Assembly (NCBI RefSeq): GCF_900141705.1
Contig: NZ_FQYM01000002.1
Coordinates: forward strand, 118,072 to 182,071
DNA: 64,000 nucleotides
Source: Fibrobacter sp. UWP2
GTDB taxonomy: Bacteria > Fibrobacterota > Fibrobacteria > Fibrobacterales > Fibrobacteraceae
Direction of reading: 5' to 3'
Positions 51,801-60,157 of the stretch are shown here, in pieces (positions within the stretch are counted from its first letter, which is position 1; each line of letters opens with the position of its first letter). The notes beneath the pieces are model-generated. The model was not told the DNA's origin, ran no database searches, and was given only the letters and a program-made list of their open reading frames with translations. Made by a program: the position numbers and the translations under genes.

Positions 51801-52835
51801 CGCGCTCATGTGGTCGATCTTTCCTCGCGCCGATACATTCAAGTCCTTGTCAAAGTCGGCTTCCAGGTCAATGGTCCCGCCTTCGTTGTTGTCCAGGTGG
51901 ACTTCCGCATGGTAGTTATTGTCGTCGCCGTTGAACTGGATGGTGGCGTCCATGGGGAGCAGCGGCCAGAATTCGCCGATGTGTGTTTTGATGGTGGTCT
52001 TGTAGTTGGGCTTGCCGGTCTTGGGGTCGAGCGCCGCCTCCGCCTTGACCGTGAGCGCCCCGAGTTCGGGTACGGCGTTGGGGAGTTCCACCGGGAGCCA
52101 ATCCTCGATGTTCTTCACCTCGAGGTTCGCCTTGGTGCTGACCGCGGTCAAATTGTTCTTGGGCATGTTGCCCTGCACGTTGATGGAGTCAGAACCGGCG
52201 ACAACCTTGCCATCCAAATAGATCCGGTCGCTCTCGAACTCTGCTCTGAGGTCGAACTTCGCGGTGTGGGCGATGTTGTCCCCCTTGATGTTGTCTGCCG
52301 ATGCTCGCGCTTTCTGCAGCCCTTCGCTCTTGACGGCGATGTTCTCTGCCTCCCAGTGCTTGTCGTTTACATCTATGCTCAGCTTGCCGACCTCGGCGCT
52401 TACGGGCAGGTAGAACTTTGCCTTGTCCGGGAATTCCTTGGGCTTGTTTGATTTCTCGCCAGTCTTGGCCGTGCTGTCGGTCGTAATTTTGATGTCGACT
52501 TCGGCGCCCTTGACGCTCAGTCCTTTGTTGTCGCCCAGTATGGAGAAGTCGAAGTCGGCGCCGCGTATGGTGACTACGGTTCCGTTGGTCTCGACTTGGA
52601 CTGAGTCCCAAGAGTGGGTGAGGGGGCCGTCCATTTGGTGGCCGAATGGCGTTACTTTGGTGTCTCCGTAGGTGTGCGGGGTCTCCAGGTAGGTTTTGAA
52701 CGCAACATAGGAGAACCAGGCGAGCAGAGCGAGCACGCCAACAACTACCGCCGTGATGACGGCGGTCCCTGCAAATGTCGAAGTTATCTTCTTCAACTTG
52801 ACTATAAGTATAGAAAATGATGTCCAAAAAATCAC
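48894..52835 (-). CDS. tamB: Translocation/assembly module TamB-like protein
   Basis: 1313 residues: one N-terminal membrane helix (TAVITAVVVGVLALLAWFSYVAF), then a long periplasmic beta-rich taco/AsmA-like body. The conserved TamB C-terminal domain lies at about 1010-1260 (PFATFPFTFDVWVLGNTNRPLLRGDVTNSNTGFIG...FRISWTDVPWQ). It bridges the membranes and works with TamA, and homologues also move phospholipids. GTG at 52835 gives the longest frame. However, a TTTTCTATACTT box lies inside it, so TTG at 52796 (KKITSTFAG...) may be the true start. Overlaps tamA by 4 bases. Confidence 0.87.
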   Translation of the reverse strand: MIFWTSFSILIVKLKKITSTFAGTAVITAVVVGVLALLAWFSYVAFKTYLETPHTYGDTKVTPFGHQMDGPLTHSWDSVQVETNGTVVTIRGADFDFSILGDNKGLSVKGAEVDIKITTDSTAKTGEKSNKPKEFPDKAKFYLPVSAEVGKLSIDVNDKHWEAENIAVKSEGLQKARASADNIKGDNIAHTAKFDLRAEFESDRIYLDGKVVAGSDSINVQGNMPKNNLTAVSTKANLEVKNIEDWLPVELPNAVPELGALTVKAEAALDPKTGKPNYKTTIKTHIGEFWPLLPMDATIQFNGDDNNYHAEVHLDNNEGGTIDLEADFDKDLNVSARGKIDHMSAEFGPQVMPLDMVIHSAEMHDKKMEVTVETRQGSLVECSMDFSDKFNLTYVGDISPYEPWALDWSMGNLTIRDRFKVFGSFADGHMKALVKIDTIPFVWHVTADSLQIMLDLDKTGIDFSNGIIYTPKETFDVTGDVRWAGENTHTSWKVSQRNGGHAEAYISIIDSTAIKIKADSVEVSTIPFAKIKLSENLNGKVTGFWNQNFNTKIGELEASIMGNVDPFEFSAQTRITQNGDTIFVEKAEAMHSKNRVEAEAIFILPNDSNPEFNPTGNLPIQVVHAWASAREFSIPLLLEPLGDTTFASGLITGDLAYNEGRGLQGNVDFENVEFNNIPPQLFNVKRMNMFAEASKVELNAYLGIGGGGWTGNTQIILDDMFKSKRHVSISHNSDNGGDLYAEGFLDTSLTLEGKLNMNGSWFVPGTISEVKKTDLEINFAAKLKEGLKGITADFHSDSTLFQPSKINYLFPLKFRGHMENGVLDLTQASTWNDSGETINATLQYNLDSLQLKAIDINSDIYTLEKGPHKLEAKDISAHMEETEDDLMITGQIGSIHYLFNDDVLGQGEALGHSELNFSIPHTREGMLQNNTLGGNLTIDKLVYHRDLEIEVTPATLDKFLTLANNAIAKLRNKETEVKISTANPINLSIHVNDSQNDSIEIVTPFATFPFTFDVWVLGNTNRPLLRGDVTNSNTGFIGVQEIYEFDLNNFRISWTDVPWQHGIVDVSSSQELPYCDEEESSEKETCPVNLDIQGTITNLQPNPSSNCGNESSAASIYYNIFLGCIANQDNETTDWNKLAGKAIGKVISSTANKTLGGEYIGDIDMKVMLFENNTTNEKDSSYFKLPISLDRWVKDLSLIFGYTQDQSENPTYDQSLQFGLNYTLPVFKEKEFSHKNHMSPTMSLYAQLVSKQYLTNTGTESNENRVEKNVGINYVYRYWNPCLIGIGHCETIDPPETPNESVKPPLKKTEAKK

Positions 52836-52880
52836 GCAAAGACCGTCGTAAGTCGTTGAAAATCAATGACTTATGAGCAT

Positions 52881-52938
52881 TTTGTAAAATGTTTAAGAAT
52901 TTTTACAAATTAAGAGGCTCGGCTGTATTTCGGCCCTC
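52881..52938. other. Two hairpins in the tamB-parvulin divergent gap
   Basis: TTTGTAAAA (52881-52889) pairs with TTTTTACAAA (52900-52909). AAGAGG (52912-52917) pairs with CCTCTT (52933-52938) and is not followed by a U-tract. They lie upstream of both divergent genes and might be regulatory or an RNA leader. Nothing else is visible in the 180-base gap. Confidence 0.35.
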
Positions 52939-52984
52939 TTGTTCAAACTACCGATTCGTGGAATTATTAACGAGGGGCATTTTA

Positions 52985-52992
52985 TATATTTG
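52985..52992 (+). promoter_or_regulatory. Putative promoter box of the parvulin gene
   Basis: TATATTTG, an exact match to the Bacteroidota-type TAnnTTTG element, lies 22 bases before the ATG. Confidence 0.45.
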
Positions 52993-53014
52993 AATTTGTT
53001 TTATTGAGGATCCA

Positions 53015-55090
53015 ATGAATTTAAGAGTAATTCTCTCGCTTTCTATTGCATCCCTTATGCTTGCCGCTTGTAATGGCGCTGGGCCTAAGGATGAGTTGGT
53101 CGCCCGAATCGGCTCCGAAAATTTTTACCAGTCTGATTTGGACTTTATCGCCATGAAGCAGCGCGATTGGACCCATACCCCGGATTACCGCGAAGCGGTA
53201 TCGCGCGAGCTTTCTCGCACGGCATTGGCGACTAAAATACTGCAAGAAAATCCACAACTCAAAGAAAAGTGGAATGCCGAATTTGCCAAGTTCGAGATTC
53301 GAATGCTGATGGTTGCCTACCAGCAGTTTTTCGCCATGAACAACATGTGTTTTACCGACAGCGAACTCCGTACTTATTTCCAGAACCATCAGTCGGAGTT
53401 CGCCTTGGATTCCACGAGGTCGTTCACGGAATTGCGCAGCAAAATAGCGGTTCGGCTGTTTTTTGAGACCTATGCCGACTCTCTCCACAATTTTAGGGCA
53501 AAGTGGGCTGCAGACAACTCGGAAGCCGATACCGCACAGGCGGATTCAGCCTTTGTGAACTATGTCAAGCACGAATGGATGTCTAACCTGGGCAATCAAC
53601 TTCGCGAAAAGCACAAGGTGGAACTTCAGCCTTTGCCGGAGCCCGATATCCAGGGGTATTACGACGCTCATTTGTCTGAATTCATGACTCCTCCCATGAT
53701 GGTTCTTTACCACATCCAGGGCGCAGACTCCGCCAGACTCGCCAAACGGGTTTCCAAGATCCATGCCCAGGATTCTGCGGCGTTCAAGGCATTGGCGGCT
53801 AAGTATAGCGAAAACAAGGAAACCGCTGCCAATGGCGGTTTTGTGGGCAAGGTCAAAAAGGGGTACGCCCTCCCGTACGGTATAGGGATGGTCGATGGCT
53901 TGTTTGAGGCTTTTGAAGGGAAGCCTGCCGGTAGCATTTCCCCGGTGATGCGCACTTCTGTGGGGAGTTTCCATGTGTTCTACCTTGATTCCCTGGTCGC
54001 TCCCGAACAAAAGGCGCTGGCCCGTGTTAAAAAGGATGTGGAGGAGGCTATAGAACGCCAGAATACCGAGTTGGATTCCGATTATGTGCTGGTGACCGTC
54101 AATGGCCAACCGGCTATTCGGGAGCGCGATGTGATGGACGTTTACGCTTCGAATAACATGATTTTGCCCAGCAACATGTACCGCAAGCGCATTATGAATA
54201 TGCTTGCCGAGGGCGTTGCCTTTGCGACGGAGGCTCGTAAACTCAAGCTCGACAAGTCGTGGGAATACCGCGCTATGGTCCGCGAATCCGAACGTAGTTA
54301 CGTGATTGACCAGTACGAGCGCCTGGTGGCCGAAAGAGACTCTGTGCCCGAGGATACCTTGAAAGCCGTATACGAAAAGTACGGTAATCCATTGGCGCAT
54401 CGTCGCTTGTCCTACGAAGCCTCGCGTAGCGACTTGATTGATTTTGTGAAGTTCCCCAAGAACCTGATTTTGCGCTTCTACTATTACAGCTACGACCGTT
54501 ATGGAAACAAGCCGGTTGAGGAATCGCTGTCGAACATTATTGCCGAGAACATCCAGCAGTACCGCAACTTCCGCAAGGAACGTCGTATTGCCGATGCTTG
54601 GAGCGCCGTAAAGTATACTCCTTACCGCAAAAATTTGGAGTTTAAGTTCGATGCCAATTCGCCCGAGAATCTCATCAAGGCATCTGACTCCCTGTACAAG
54701 GCGAAGAGGTTGGAACTGGCTATCGATAAACTGAAGCGCCTCCGTCTCATTTACCCCGACAACGACAGCCTATTTGCCTGGGCCACGTTCCAAATTGCCC
54801 AGATGGAATCGGAGTCCGACGAGGACTACGATCTGTCGCAGGCCGAGTATCATGCCTTCTACGGCATGAATCCCGATCACCCGGATGCCGAGAAGGCGAT
54901 GTTCAGCCGCGGGTTCATTTTGAACGAGCACCTGCACCGTGACGCCGAGGCTCTTGAGGTGTTGGAGTCCTTCCAAAAGAAGTACCCCAATAGCGAACTC
55001 AAAGAGTCGGTGGACTGGTTGGTCGACAACATCAAGTCCGGCGGAAAACTCGCCGATGATTTGATGAAGAAAATCGAGGCAGAAGAGTAA
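53015..55090 (+). CDS. Parvulin-type peptidyl-prolyl isomerase lipoprotein with TPR-like tail
   Basis: Periplasmic folding factor. Lipobox LAAC is at the end of MNLRVILSLSIASLMLAAC. A SurA/PrsA-like N-terminal chaperone region (about 28-220) precedes the rotamase domain (about 225-325, FMTPPMMVLYHIQ...AANGGFVGKVKKG...VMRTSVGSFHVFYLDS). A second helical region follows, with an incomplete rotamase-like segment, then TPR-like helices (about 555-680, LELAIDKLKRLRLIYPDND...). The 691-residue length is above SurA (about 430). It is divergent from tamBA, which suggests a shared role in outer-membrane assembly. ATG follows GAGGA. Confidence 0.85.
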   Translation: MNLRVILSLSIASLMLAACNGAGPKDELVARIGSENFYQSDLDFIAMKQRDWTHTPDYREAVSRELSRTALATKILQENPQLKEKWNAEFAKFEIRMLMVAYQQFFAMNNMCFTDSELRTYFQNHQSEFALDSTRSFTELRSKIAVRLFFETYADSLHNFRAKWAADNSEADTAQADSAFVNYVKHEWMSNLGNQLREKHKVELQPLPEPDIQGYYDAHLSEFMTPPMMVLYHIQGADSARLAKRVSKIHAQDSAAFKALAAKYSENKETAANGGFVGKVKKGYALPYGIGMVDGLFEAFEGKPAGSISPVMRTSVGSFHVFYLDSLVAPEQKALARVKKDVEEAIERQNTELDSDYVLVTVNGQPAIRERDVMDVYASNNMILPSNMYRKRIMNMLAEGVAFATEARKLKLDKSWEYRAMVRESERSYVIDQYERLVAERDSVPEDTLKAVYEKYGNPLAHRRLSYEASRSDLIDFVKFPKNLILRFYYYSYDRYGNKPVEESLSNIIAENIQQYRNFRKERRIADAWSAVKYTPYRKNLEFKFDANSPENLIKASDSLYKAKRLELAIDKLKRLRLIYPDNDSLFAWATFQIAQMESESDEDYDLSQAEYHAFYGMNPDHPDAEKAMFSRGFILNEHLHRDAEALEVLESFQKKYPNSELKESVDWLVDNIKSGGKLADDLMKKIEAEE

Positions 55091-55091
55091 T

Positions 55092-55102
55092 TATCTATAT
55101 TT
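55092..55102 (+). promoter_or_regulatory. Putative ndk/frd promoter box
   Basis: TATCTATATTT begins one base after the parvulin stop codon and about 30 bases before ndk. Expression of ndk and possibly frdCAB could start here. Confidence 0.45.
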
Positions 55103-55131
55103 CCCACATCTTAAAACAAAAGGTACCTACT

Positions 55132-55584
55132 ATGGAAATGACATTTGCAATGATCAAGCCCAATGCGGTCAAGTCTGGCCTCATCGGACGCATTATCGAC
55201 CGTTACATCGCTGCAGGCCTCTCCGTCTGCGCCGTGAAGATGCACCAGATGACTTCTGCCGATGCTCGCGGTTTCTACGCTGAACACGTGGAAAAGCCGT
55301 TCTTCCCGGAACTCGAAGCCTACATGACCAAGGGCCCGTCCGTGATGCTCGCCCTCGGCGGCGAAAATGCCATTGCCAAGGTCCGCGCCATCAACGGTGC
55401 AACCAATCCGGCTAAGGCGGAACCCGGTACCCTCCGCTACGATTTTGCCCCTTCCATGACCGAAAACGTCGTGCACAGCTCCGACAGTCCCGAATCCGCC
55501 AAGCGCGAACTGGACTTCTGGTTCAAGGAAGACGAACGCTACGCTTACGAAATGCCGAGCCTCAAGGCCTGCTGCGTCCTCTAA
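55132..55584 (+). CDS. ndk: Nucleoside diphosphate kinase
   Basis: Balances nucleoside triphosphates. MTFAMIKPNAVKSGLIGRII opens the fold, the nucleotide site GATNPAKAEPGTLRYDF follows, and the phosphorylated His115 lies in ENVVHSSDSPESAKREL. Length 150. The tail from 128 (EDERYAYEMPSLKACCVL) is slightly longer than in the classic enzyme. It lies 36 bp ahead of frdC on the same strand. Confidence 0.97.
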   Translation: MEMTFAMIKPNAVKSGLIGRIIDRYIAAGLSVCAVKMHQMTSADARGFYAEHVEKPFFPELEAYMTKGPSVMLALGGENAIAKVRAINGATNPAKAEPGTLRYDFAPSMTENVVHSSDSPESAKRELDFWFKEDERYAYEMPSLKACCVL

Positions 55585-55620
55585 GTTTAAAACAAAAACC
55601 CCTCAAGGAGACACAACTCA

Positions 55621-56463
55621 ATGCAATGGATCATCAAGTATCTTACCTCCTCCATCGGTAAGAAGCAGATCATGGGATGCACGGGTGCGGCACTCGCCCT
55701 GTTCATCTTCGGCCACATGTGTGGTAATTTCCAGCTTCTGAACTTCGACCAGGCTTCGGCCCAGGCGTCTTACAACGCCTACACCGAGTTCCTGACCGGG
55801 TTCAACCCGCTCCACTTCCCGATTAAGATGATCTATCTCGTCGAACTCGGCCTGGTGGCTTGCTTCGCTCTCCACATCTTCCTCGCCGTTACGCTGAAGA
55901 TCGAGAACAAGAAGGCTCGCGGTGGAATCGAGTACGAAGTCAACGCTCGCAAGGGCAAGAAGACTTTCGCGACCTTCACCATGATCTGGTCCGGTCTCTT
56001 CATTCTCGGCTTCCTCGTGCAGCACCTCATGATGCTCAAGTTCGGCGAACACTACCTCTACATGAATGCCGAAGGCGAAATCGTCCGCGACATGTGGCTC
56101 ACCACCATCCAGATGTTTGCTAACCCGGCTTGGGCTGCATTCTACGTGGTCAGCATGTTCGTGATCGGTATGCACCTTTTCCACGCCATTTCTTCTGCGT
56201 TCCAGACCATGGGCATTGCCCACCAGAAGTGGACCCCGATTATCGACATCGCCGGTATCGCTTACAGCGTTATCGTTGCCCTCGGTTTCGGTATCACCGC
56301 CGTTGCTGCCTTCTACCTCGCTAACCAGCCGGGTACCCAGGCCCTCATCGAAAAGTCTCACGAACTCCAGCCGCAGTACGAACAGCAGCTGAAGGCCAAG
56401 GCCGAGAAGGTTTCCTTCGTCGTTCCTTCTGTCGGCACCGTCGAAGTTTCTTTTAACGCTTAA
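55621..56463 (+). CDS. frdC: Fumarate reductase/succinate dehydrogenase cytochrome b subunit (b558 type)
   Basis: Five-helix diheme membrane anchor of the Bacteroidota/Bacillus type. After a short N-terminus ([30 protein letters not shown]), helices carry probable heme His residues in [25 protein letters not shown] and [11 protein letters not shown]. At 280 residues it is longer than most, with a charged C-terminal tail ([12 protein letters not shown]). Order C-A-B with short gaps makes an operon. In Fibrobacter the complex would mainly reduce fumarate to succinate, its chief fermentation product (inference from physiology). Confidence 0.93.
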   Translation: MQWIIKYLTSSIGKKQIMGCTGAALALFIFGHMCGNFQLLNFDQASAQASYNAYTEFLTGFNPLHFPIKMIYLVELGLVACFALHIFLAVTLKIENKKARGGIEYEVNARKGKKTFATFTMIWSGLFILGFLVQHLMMLKFGEHYLYMNAEGEIVRDMWLTTIQMFANPAWAAFYVVSMFVIGMHLFHAISSAFQTMGIAHQKWTPIIDIAGIAYSVIVALGFGITAVAAFYLANQPGTQALIEKSHELQPQYEQQLKAKAEKVSFVVPSVGTVEVSFNA

Positions 56464-56480
56464 TTTTAAGGAGCCCACTA

Positions 56481-58394
56481 ATGATTCTTGATTCTAAAAT
56501 CCCCGGTGGTTCCATCGAAGAAAAGTGGACCAAGCACAAGTTCGAACTCAAACTCGTGAACCCCGCCAACAAGCGTAAGTTCACGGTGATCGTGGTTGGT
56601 ACTGGCCTTGCCGGTGCTTCTGCCGCTGCATCCCTTGCCGAACTTGGTTACAATGTCAAGTCTTTCTGCATCCAGGATAGCCCCCGCCGCGCACACTCCA
56701 TTGCTGCCCAGGGTGGTATCAACGCTGCCAAGAACTACAAGAACGACGGCGACTCCGTTTACCGTCTGTTCTACGATACCGTGAAGGGCGGTGACTTCCG
56801 CGCTCGCGAAGCCAACGTGCACCGCTTGGCCGAAAACTCGAACCTCATCATCGACCAGTGCGTGGCCCAGGGTGTTCCGTTCGGTCGTGAATACGGTGGC
56901 CTCCTCGACAACCGCTCCTTCGGCGGTACGCAGGTTTCCCGTACGTTCTACGCCCGCGGTCAGACGGGTCAGCAGCTCTTGCTCGGTGCCTACCAGGCCC
57001 TCATGCGCCAGGTTGCCGCCGGTAAGGTGAAGATGTTCCCCCGCCGCGAAATGATGGACCTCGTCGTGATCGACGGCAAGGCTCGCGGTATCATCGTCCG
57101 TAACCTCATCACTGGCGAACTCGAAAGCCATGTGGGTGACGCTGTGTGCCTCTGCACCGGTGGTTACGGTAACGTCTACTACCTTTCTACCAACGCCCAG
57201 GGTTCCAACGTGACGGCTGCTTTCCGTGCCTACAAGCGCGGCGCCCTGTTCGCTAACCCCTGCTACACGCAGATTCACCCGACTTGCATTCCTCGCCACG
57301 GCGACCTGCAGTCCAAGCTCACCTTGATGAGTGAATCTCTCCGTAACGACGGTCGTATCTGGGTTCCGCGCAAGGCGGGCGATACCCGTTCTCCGGACCA
57401 GATTCCGGAAGAAGAACGTTACTACTACCTCGAAGAGAAGTACCCGAGCTTCGGTAACCTCGTTCCGCGTGACGTGGCTTCCCGTAACGCCAAGCAGGTC
57501 TGCGACGCAGGTCTCGGCGTGGGTAACACCAAGCAGGCCGTGTACCTCGACTTCGCCGACGCTATCCAGCGCATGGGCGTTGCTGGTGTCTCTGCCAAGT
57601 ACGGCAACCTCTTCCAGATGTACGAAAAGATTACCGACGAAGACCCGTACAAGGTCCCGATGCGTATCTTCCCGGCCATCCACTATACCATGGGCGGCCT
57701 CTGGGTTGACTACGATTTGATGTCCACTATCCCGGGCTGCTTCGTTCTCGGTGAAGCCAACTTCTCCGACCACGGTGCAAACCGCCTCGGCGCTTCTGCT
57801 CTTATGCAGGGCCTCTCCGACGGTTACTTCGTCATTCCGTTCACCATCGGCGGCTACTTCGCGGGCACCAAGCTCGAGAAGGTTTCCGAATCCGATGCCG
57901 CCTTCGAAGACTGCAAGAAGCAGACCGAAGAACGCATCCACAAGCTCCTTTCCGTCAAGGGTCACCGCACGGTTAACGAGTTCCACCGCGAACTCGGTAA
58001 CATCATGTGGGAATATGTGGGCATGGCTCGTAACGAGGCCGGCCTCAAGACCGCTCTCGAAAAGATTCCGGCTCTCCGCCAGGAATTCTGGGAAGACGTG
58101 AACGTTGTCGGTTCCGAAGGTTCCTTCAACCAGAACCTCGAACGTGCCGGCCGCGTCGCCGACTTCCTCGAGTTTGCCGAAGTCCTCACTCTCGACGCCC
58201 TGCACCGCAAGGAATCTTGCGGCGGCCACTTCCGCGAAGAAAGCCAGACTCCGGAAGGCGAAGCCAAGCGCGACGACGAGAACTTCTGCTACGTGGGTGC
58301 CTGGGAATACAAGGGCGACGGTGTCGCACCGGAACTTTCCAAGGAACCTCTTACCTTTGATAACGTCCACCTCGCTACTAGGAGCTACAAATAA
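56481..58394 (+). CDS. frdA: Fumarate reductase/succinate dehydrogenase flavoprotein subunit
   Basis: Catalytic subunit with covalent FAD. The dinucleotide fold is [22 protein letters not shown], and FAD-linking His72 lies in [18 protein letters not shown]. Substrate and catalytic segments are [23 protein letters not shown] and [38 protein letters not shown]. The 637 residues are typical of the b558-linked type. Its stop overlaps frdB as TAATG. Codon use is strongly C-biased. Confidence 0.96.
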   Translation: MILDSKIPGGSIEEKWTKHKFELKLVNPANKRKFTVIVVGTGLAGASAAASLAELGYNVKSFCIQDSPRRAHSIAAQGGINAAKNYKNDGDSVYRLFYDTVKGGDFRAREANVHRLAENSNLIIDQCVAQGVPFGREYGGLLDNRSFGGTQVSRTFYARGQTGQQLLLGAYQALMRQVAAGKVKMFPRREMMDLVVIDGKARGIIVRNLITGELESHVGDAVCLCTGGYGNVYYLSTNAQGSNVTAAFRAYKRGALFANPCYTQIHPTCIPRHGDLQSKLTLMSESLRNDGRIWVPRKAGDTRSPDQIPEEERYYYLEEKYPSFGNLVPRDVASRNAKQVCDAGLGVGNTKQAVYLDFADAIQRMGVAGVSAKYGNLFQMYEKITDEDPYKVPMRIFPAIHYTMGGLWVDYDLMSTIPGCFVLGEANFSDHGANRLGASALMQGLSDGYFVIPFTIGGYFAGTKLEKVSESDAAFEDCKKQTEERIHKLLSVKGHRTVNEFHRELGNIMWEYVGMARNEAGLKTALEKIPALRQEFWEDVNVVGSEGSFNQNLERAGRVADFLEFAEVLTLDALHRKESCGGHFREESQTPEGEAKRDDENFCYVGAWEYKGDGVAPELSKEPLTFDNVHLATRSYK

Positions 58395-59170
58395 TGAGCG
58401 GACTGAATTTGACTTTGAAGATTTGGCGTCAGAAGGATGCCAAGACCAAGGGACAGTTCGAAACTGTCAAGATCAACGATGTTTCTCCGGACATGTCCTT
58501 CCTGGAAATGCTCGACATCGTGAACGAAGAACAGATGAAGCAGGGCAAGGAAGGCTTCGCCTTCGACCACGACTGCCGCGAAGGTATCTGTGGCATGTGC
58601 TCTCTCGTCATCAACGGTATGCCGCACGGTCCTGACCATGCGACCACCACTTGCCAGCTTCATATGCGCAAGTTCAAGGATGGCGACACCATCGTGATCG
58701 AACCGTGGCGCGCCGCCGCATTCCCGGTTATCCGTGACTGCGCCGTTGACCGTACCGCTTTCGACCGCATCATCCAGGCTGGCGGCTTCGTTTCCGTCAA
58801 CACCGGTGCCGCTCCTGAAGCTTCCACGATTCCGGTTCCCAAGGCCGATGCCGACCGCGCCTTCGACGCTGCCGCCTGTATCGGTTGCGGTGCCTGCGTG
58901 GCCGCCTGTAAGAACGCATCCGCAATGCTCTTCGTATCTGCGAAGGTCTCTCACCTCAGCTTCTTGCCCCAGGGCAAGGTCGAGGCGAAGAAGCGTGTGC
59001 TCGCCATGGTCGCCCAGATGGACAAGGAAGGCTTCGGCAACTGCACGAACCTTTACGAATGCCAGGCCGCATGCCCGAAGGGTATCACCGTGGATTACAT
59101 CGCCAAGATGAACCGCGAATACCTCGGCGCCACCGTGACCTACGCCGAAAAGGTGTACGGCAAAGACTAG
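58394..59170 (+). CDS. frdB: Fumarate reductase/succinate dehydrogenase iron-sulfur subunit
   Basis: Electron-transfer subunit. The plant-type ferredoxin domain holds the [2Fe-2S] ligands in [11 protein letters not shown] and TTTCQLH (about 60-100). The C-terminal domain holds the Cys clusters [15 protein letters not shown] and [15 protein letters not shown] for the [4Fe-4S] and [3Fe-4S] centres. Length 258. Last gene of the frdCAB operon. It is followed by dispersed repeats rather than a close terminator; the first strong one is at 59284. Confidence 0.96.
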   Translation: MSGLNLTLKIWRQKDAKTKGQFETVKINDVSPDMSFLEMLDIVNEEQMKQGKEGFAFDHDCREGICGMCSLVINGMPHGPDHATTTCQLHMRKFKDGDTIVIEPWRAAAFPVIRDCAVDRTAFDRIIQAGGFVSVNTGAAPEASTIPVPKADADRAFDAAACIGCGACVAACKNASAMLFVSAKVSHLSFLPQGKVEAKKRVLAMVAQMDKEGFGNCTNLYECQAACPKGITVDYIAKMNREYLGATVTYAEKVYGKD

Positions 59171-59173
59171 TAA

Positions 59174-59227
59174 GTTCACTGAGCTTGCCGAAGTGAACTG
59201 AATAGTCGGTTCGGCAGGCTCACCGAC
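59174..59227. repeat. Pair of facing palindromic repeats after frdB
   Basis: GTTCACT...AGTGAAC (59174-59198) encloses GAGCTTGCCGA, and GTCGGT...ACCGAC (59205-59227) encloses TCGGCAGGCTC. The two inner parts are near-complements of each other, so the whole can also form one large cruciform. Confidence 0.65.
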
Positions 59228-59235
59228 CTTTCCTG

Positions 59236-59274
59236 TGTCATCCTGGAGGGGCGAAGCCCCGATAGGATCCAGAC
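59236..59274. repeat. Dispersed palindromic intergenic repeat (copy 2, single arm)
   Basis: TGTCATCCTGGAGGGG, then CGAAGCCCCGAT and AGGATCCAGACC, match the minus strand of 19629-19668 with few differences. Both copies keep a small internal hairpin (GGGGC-GAA-GCCCC here) between TGTCATCCTG and GGATCCAG. Confidence 0.75.
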
Positions 59275-59283
59275 CAACATTAT

Positions 59284-59313
59284 AAAAGGGCCCGCAGCGA
59301 TGCGGCCCTTTTT
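59284..59313 (+). terminator. Intrinsic terminator after frdB, fused to the next promoter
   Basis: AAAGGGCCCGCA pairs with TGCGGCCCTTT (one bulged C) around GCGA and ends in T5. The T-run is also the start of TTTTTCTATATTT at 59309-59321. Confidence 0.85.
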
Positions 59314-59321
59314 CTATATTT
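59309..59321 (+). promoter_or_regulatory. Promoter box of the amino-acid ABC transporter operon
   Basis: TTTTTCTATATTT is identical to the glyA element. It lies 27 bases before the ATG at 59348 and shares its T-run with the terminator hairpin. Confidence 0.5.
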
Positions 59322-59347
59322 CTCTTGTAAATGAAAAAGGAGCGTTT

Positions 59348-60139
59348 ATGAAAAAGATTCTTGCGATGTTTGCGGCGGTTGCGTGTGCCGCGGTTCTTTC
59401 TGCCTGCAACGACCAGAAGGCGGAATCCAAGGCTCAGGCCGATGAATCCCTGAACAAGGTGAAGGCGGCGGGCGAGTTTGTGCTCGGTCTCGACGATTCC
59501 TTCCCGCCGATGGGTTTCCGCGACAAGGACAACAACATCGTGGGTTTTGATATCGACCTCGCCACCGAAGTTTGTGCGCGCCTGGGCGTGAAGCTCAAGA
59601 CGCAGCCGATTTCCTGGGATGCTAAGGAACAGGAACTGAACACCGGCAAAATTGACTGCATCTGGAACGGCATGAGCGTGGACAGCGCCCGCGCAAAGGC
59701 CATGAACCTGAGCGACCCGTATCTCAAGAACCGCATGATTTTCACGGTGAAGGACAAGGCTCTTGCAAATCTCGCGGCACTTGCCGGCAAGAAGATTGCC
59801 GTGCAGAACGGCTCTACCGCCCAGAAGCTCCTGGATGCCTCCGAAGCGGGCAAGGCCGCCAAGGAAATCGTTCCGTTTGACGACAACCAGACGGCGCTCA
59901 TGGATTTGGACAAGGGCGGTGTCGACGCCGTGTTCCTGGACGAAATCGTGGCCAAGTACTGGATTGTGACGAACGCGAAGGACTACACGGTGCTCGAAGA
60001 AGGCCTCTCCGACGAAGTCTATGCCGTGGGTTTCCGCAAGAAGGACCAGGCCCTGCGTGATGCCGTGAATTCCACCCTGGCCGCCATGAAGGCCGACGGC
60101 AAGTTCGACGAAATCTCTGCCAAGTGGTTCGGCAAGTAA
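59348..60139 (+). CDS. Polar amino-acid ABC transporter substrate-binding lipoprotein
   Basis: Family 3 solute-binding protein of 263 residues. Lipobox LSAC follows MKKILAMFAAVACAAV. The binding fold starts GEFVLGLDDSFPPMGFRDKDNNIVGFDIDLATEV, and DCIWNGMSVDSARAKAMNLSDPYL and DGKFDEISAKWFGK complete the family pattern. The Arg/Asp contacts fit an alpha-amino acid. ATG at 59348 follows AAAAAGGAG. First gene of a three-gene importer. Confidence 0.94.
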   Translation: MKKILAMFAAVACAAVLSACNDQKAESKAQADESLNKVKAAGEFVLGLDDSFPPMGFRDKDNNIVGFDIDLATEVCARLGVKLKTQPISWDAKEQELNTGKIDCIWNGMSVDSARAKAMNLSDPYLKNRMIFTVKDKALANLAALAGKKIAVQNGSTAQKLLDASEAGKAAKEIVPFDDNQTALMDLDKGGVDAVFLDEIVAKYWIVTNAKDYTVLEEGLSDEVYAVGFRKKDQALRDAVNSTLAAMKADGKFDEISAKWFGK

Positions 60140-60157
60140 CGGCCGGCGCGCGGTTCC

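Noticed and set aside
56478..58370. 630-codon open frame opposite frdA
   Set aside because: Antisense shadow of a highly codon-biased gene; no domain recognisable.
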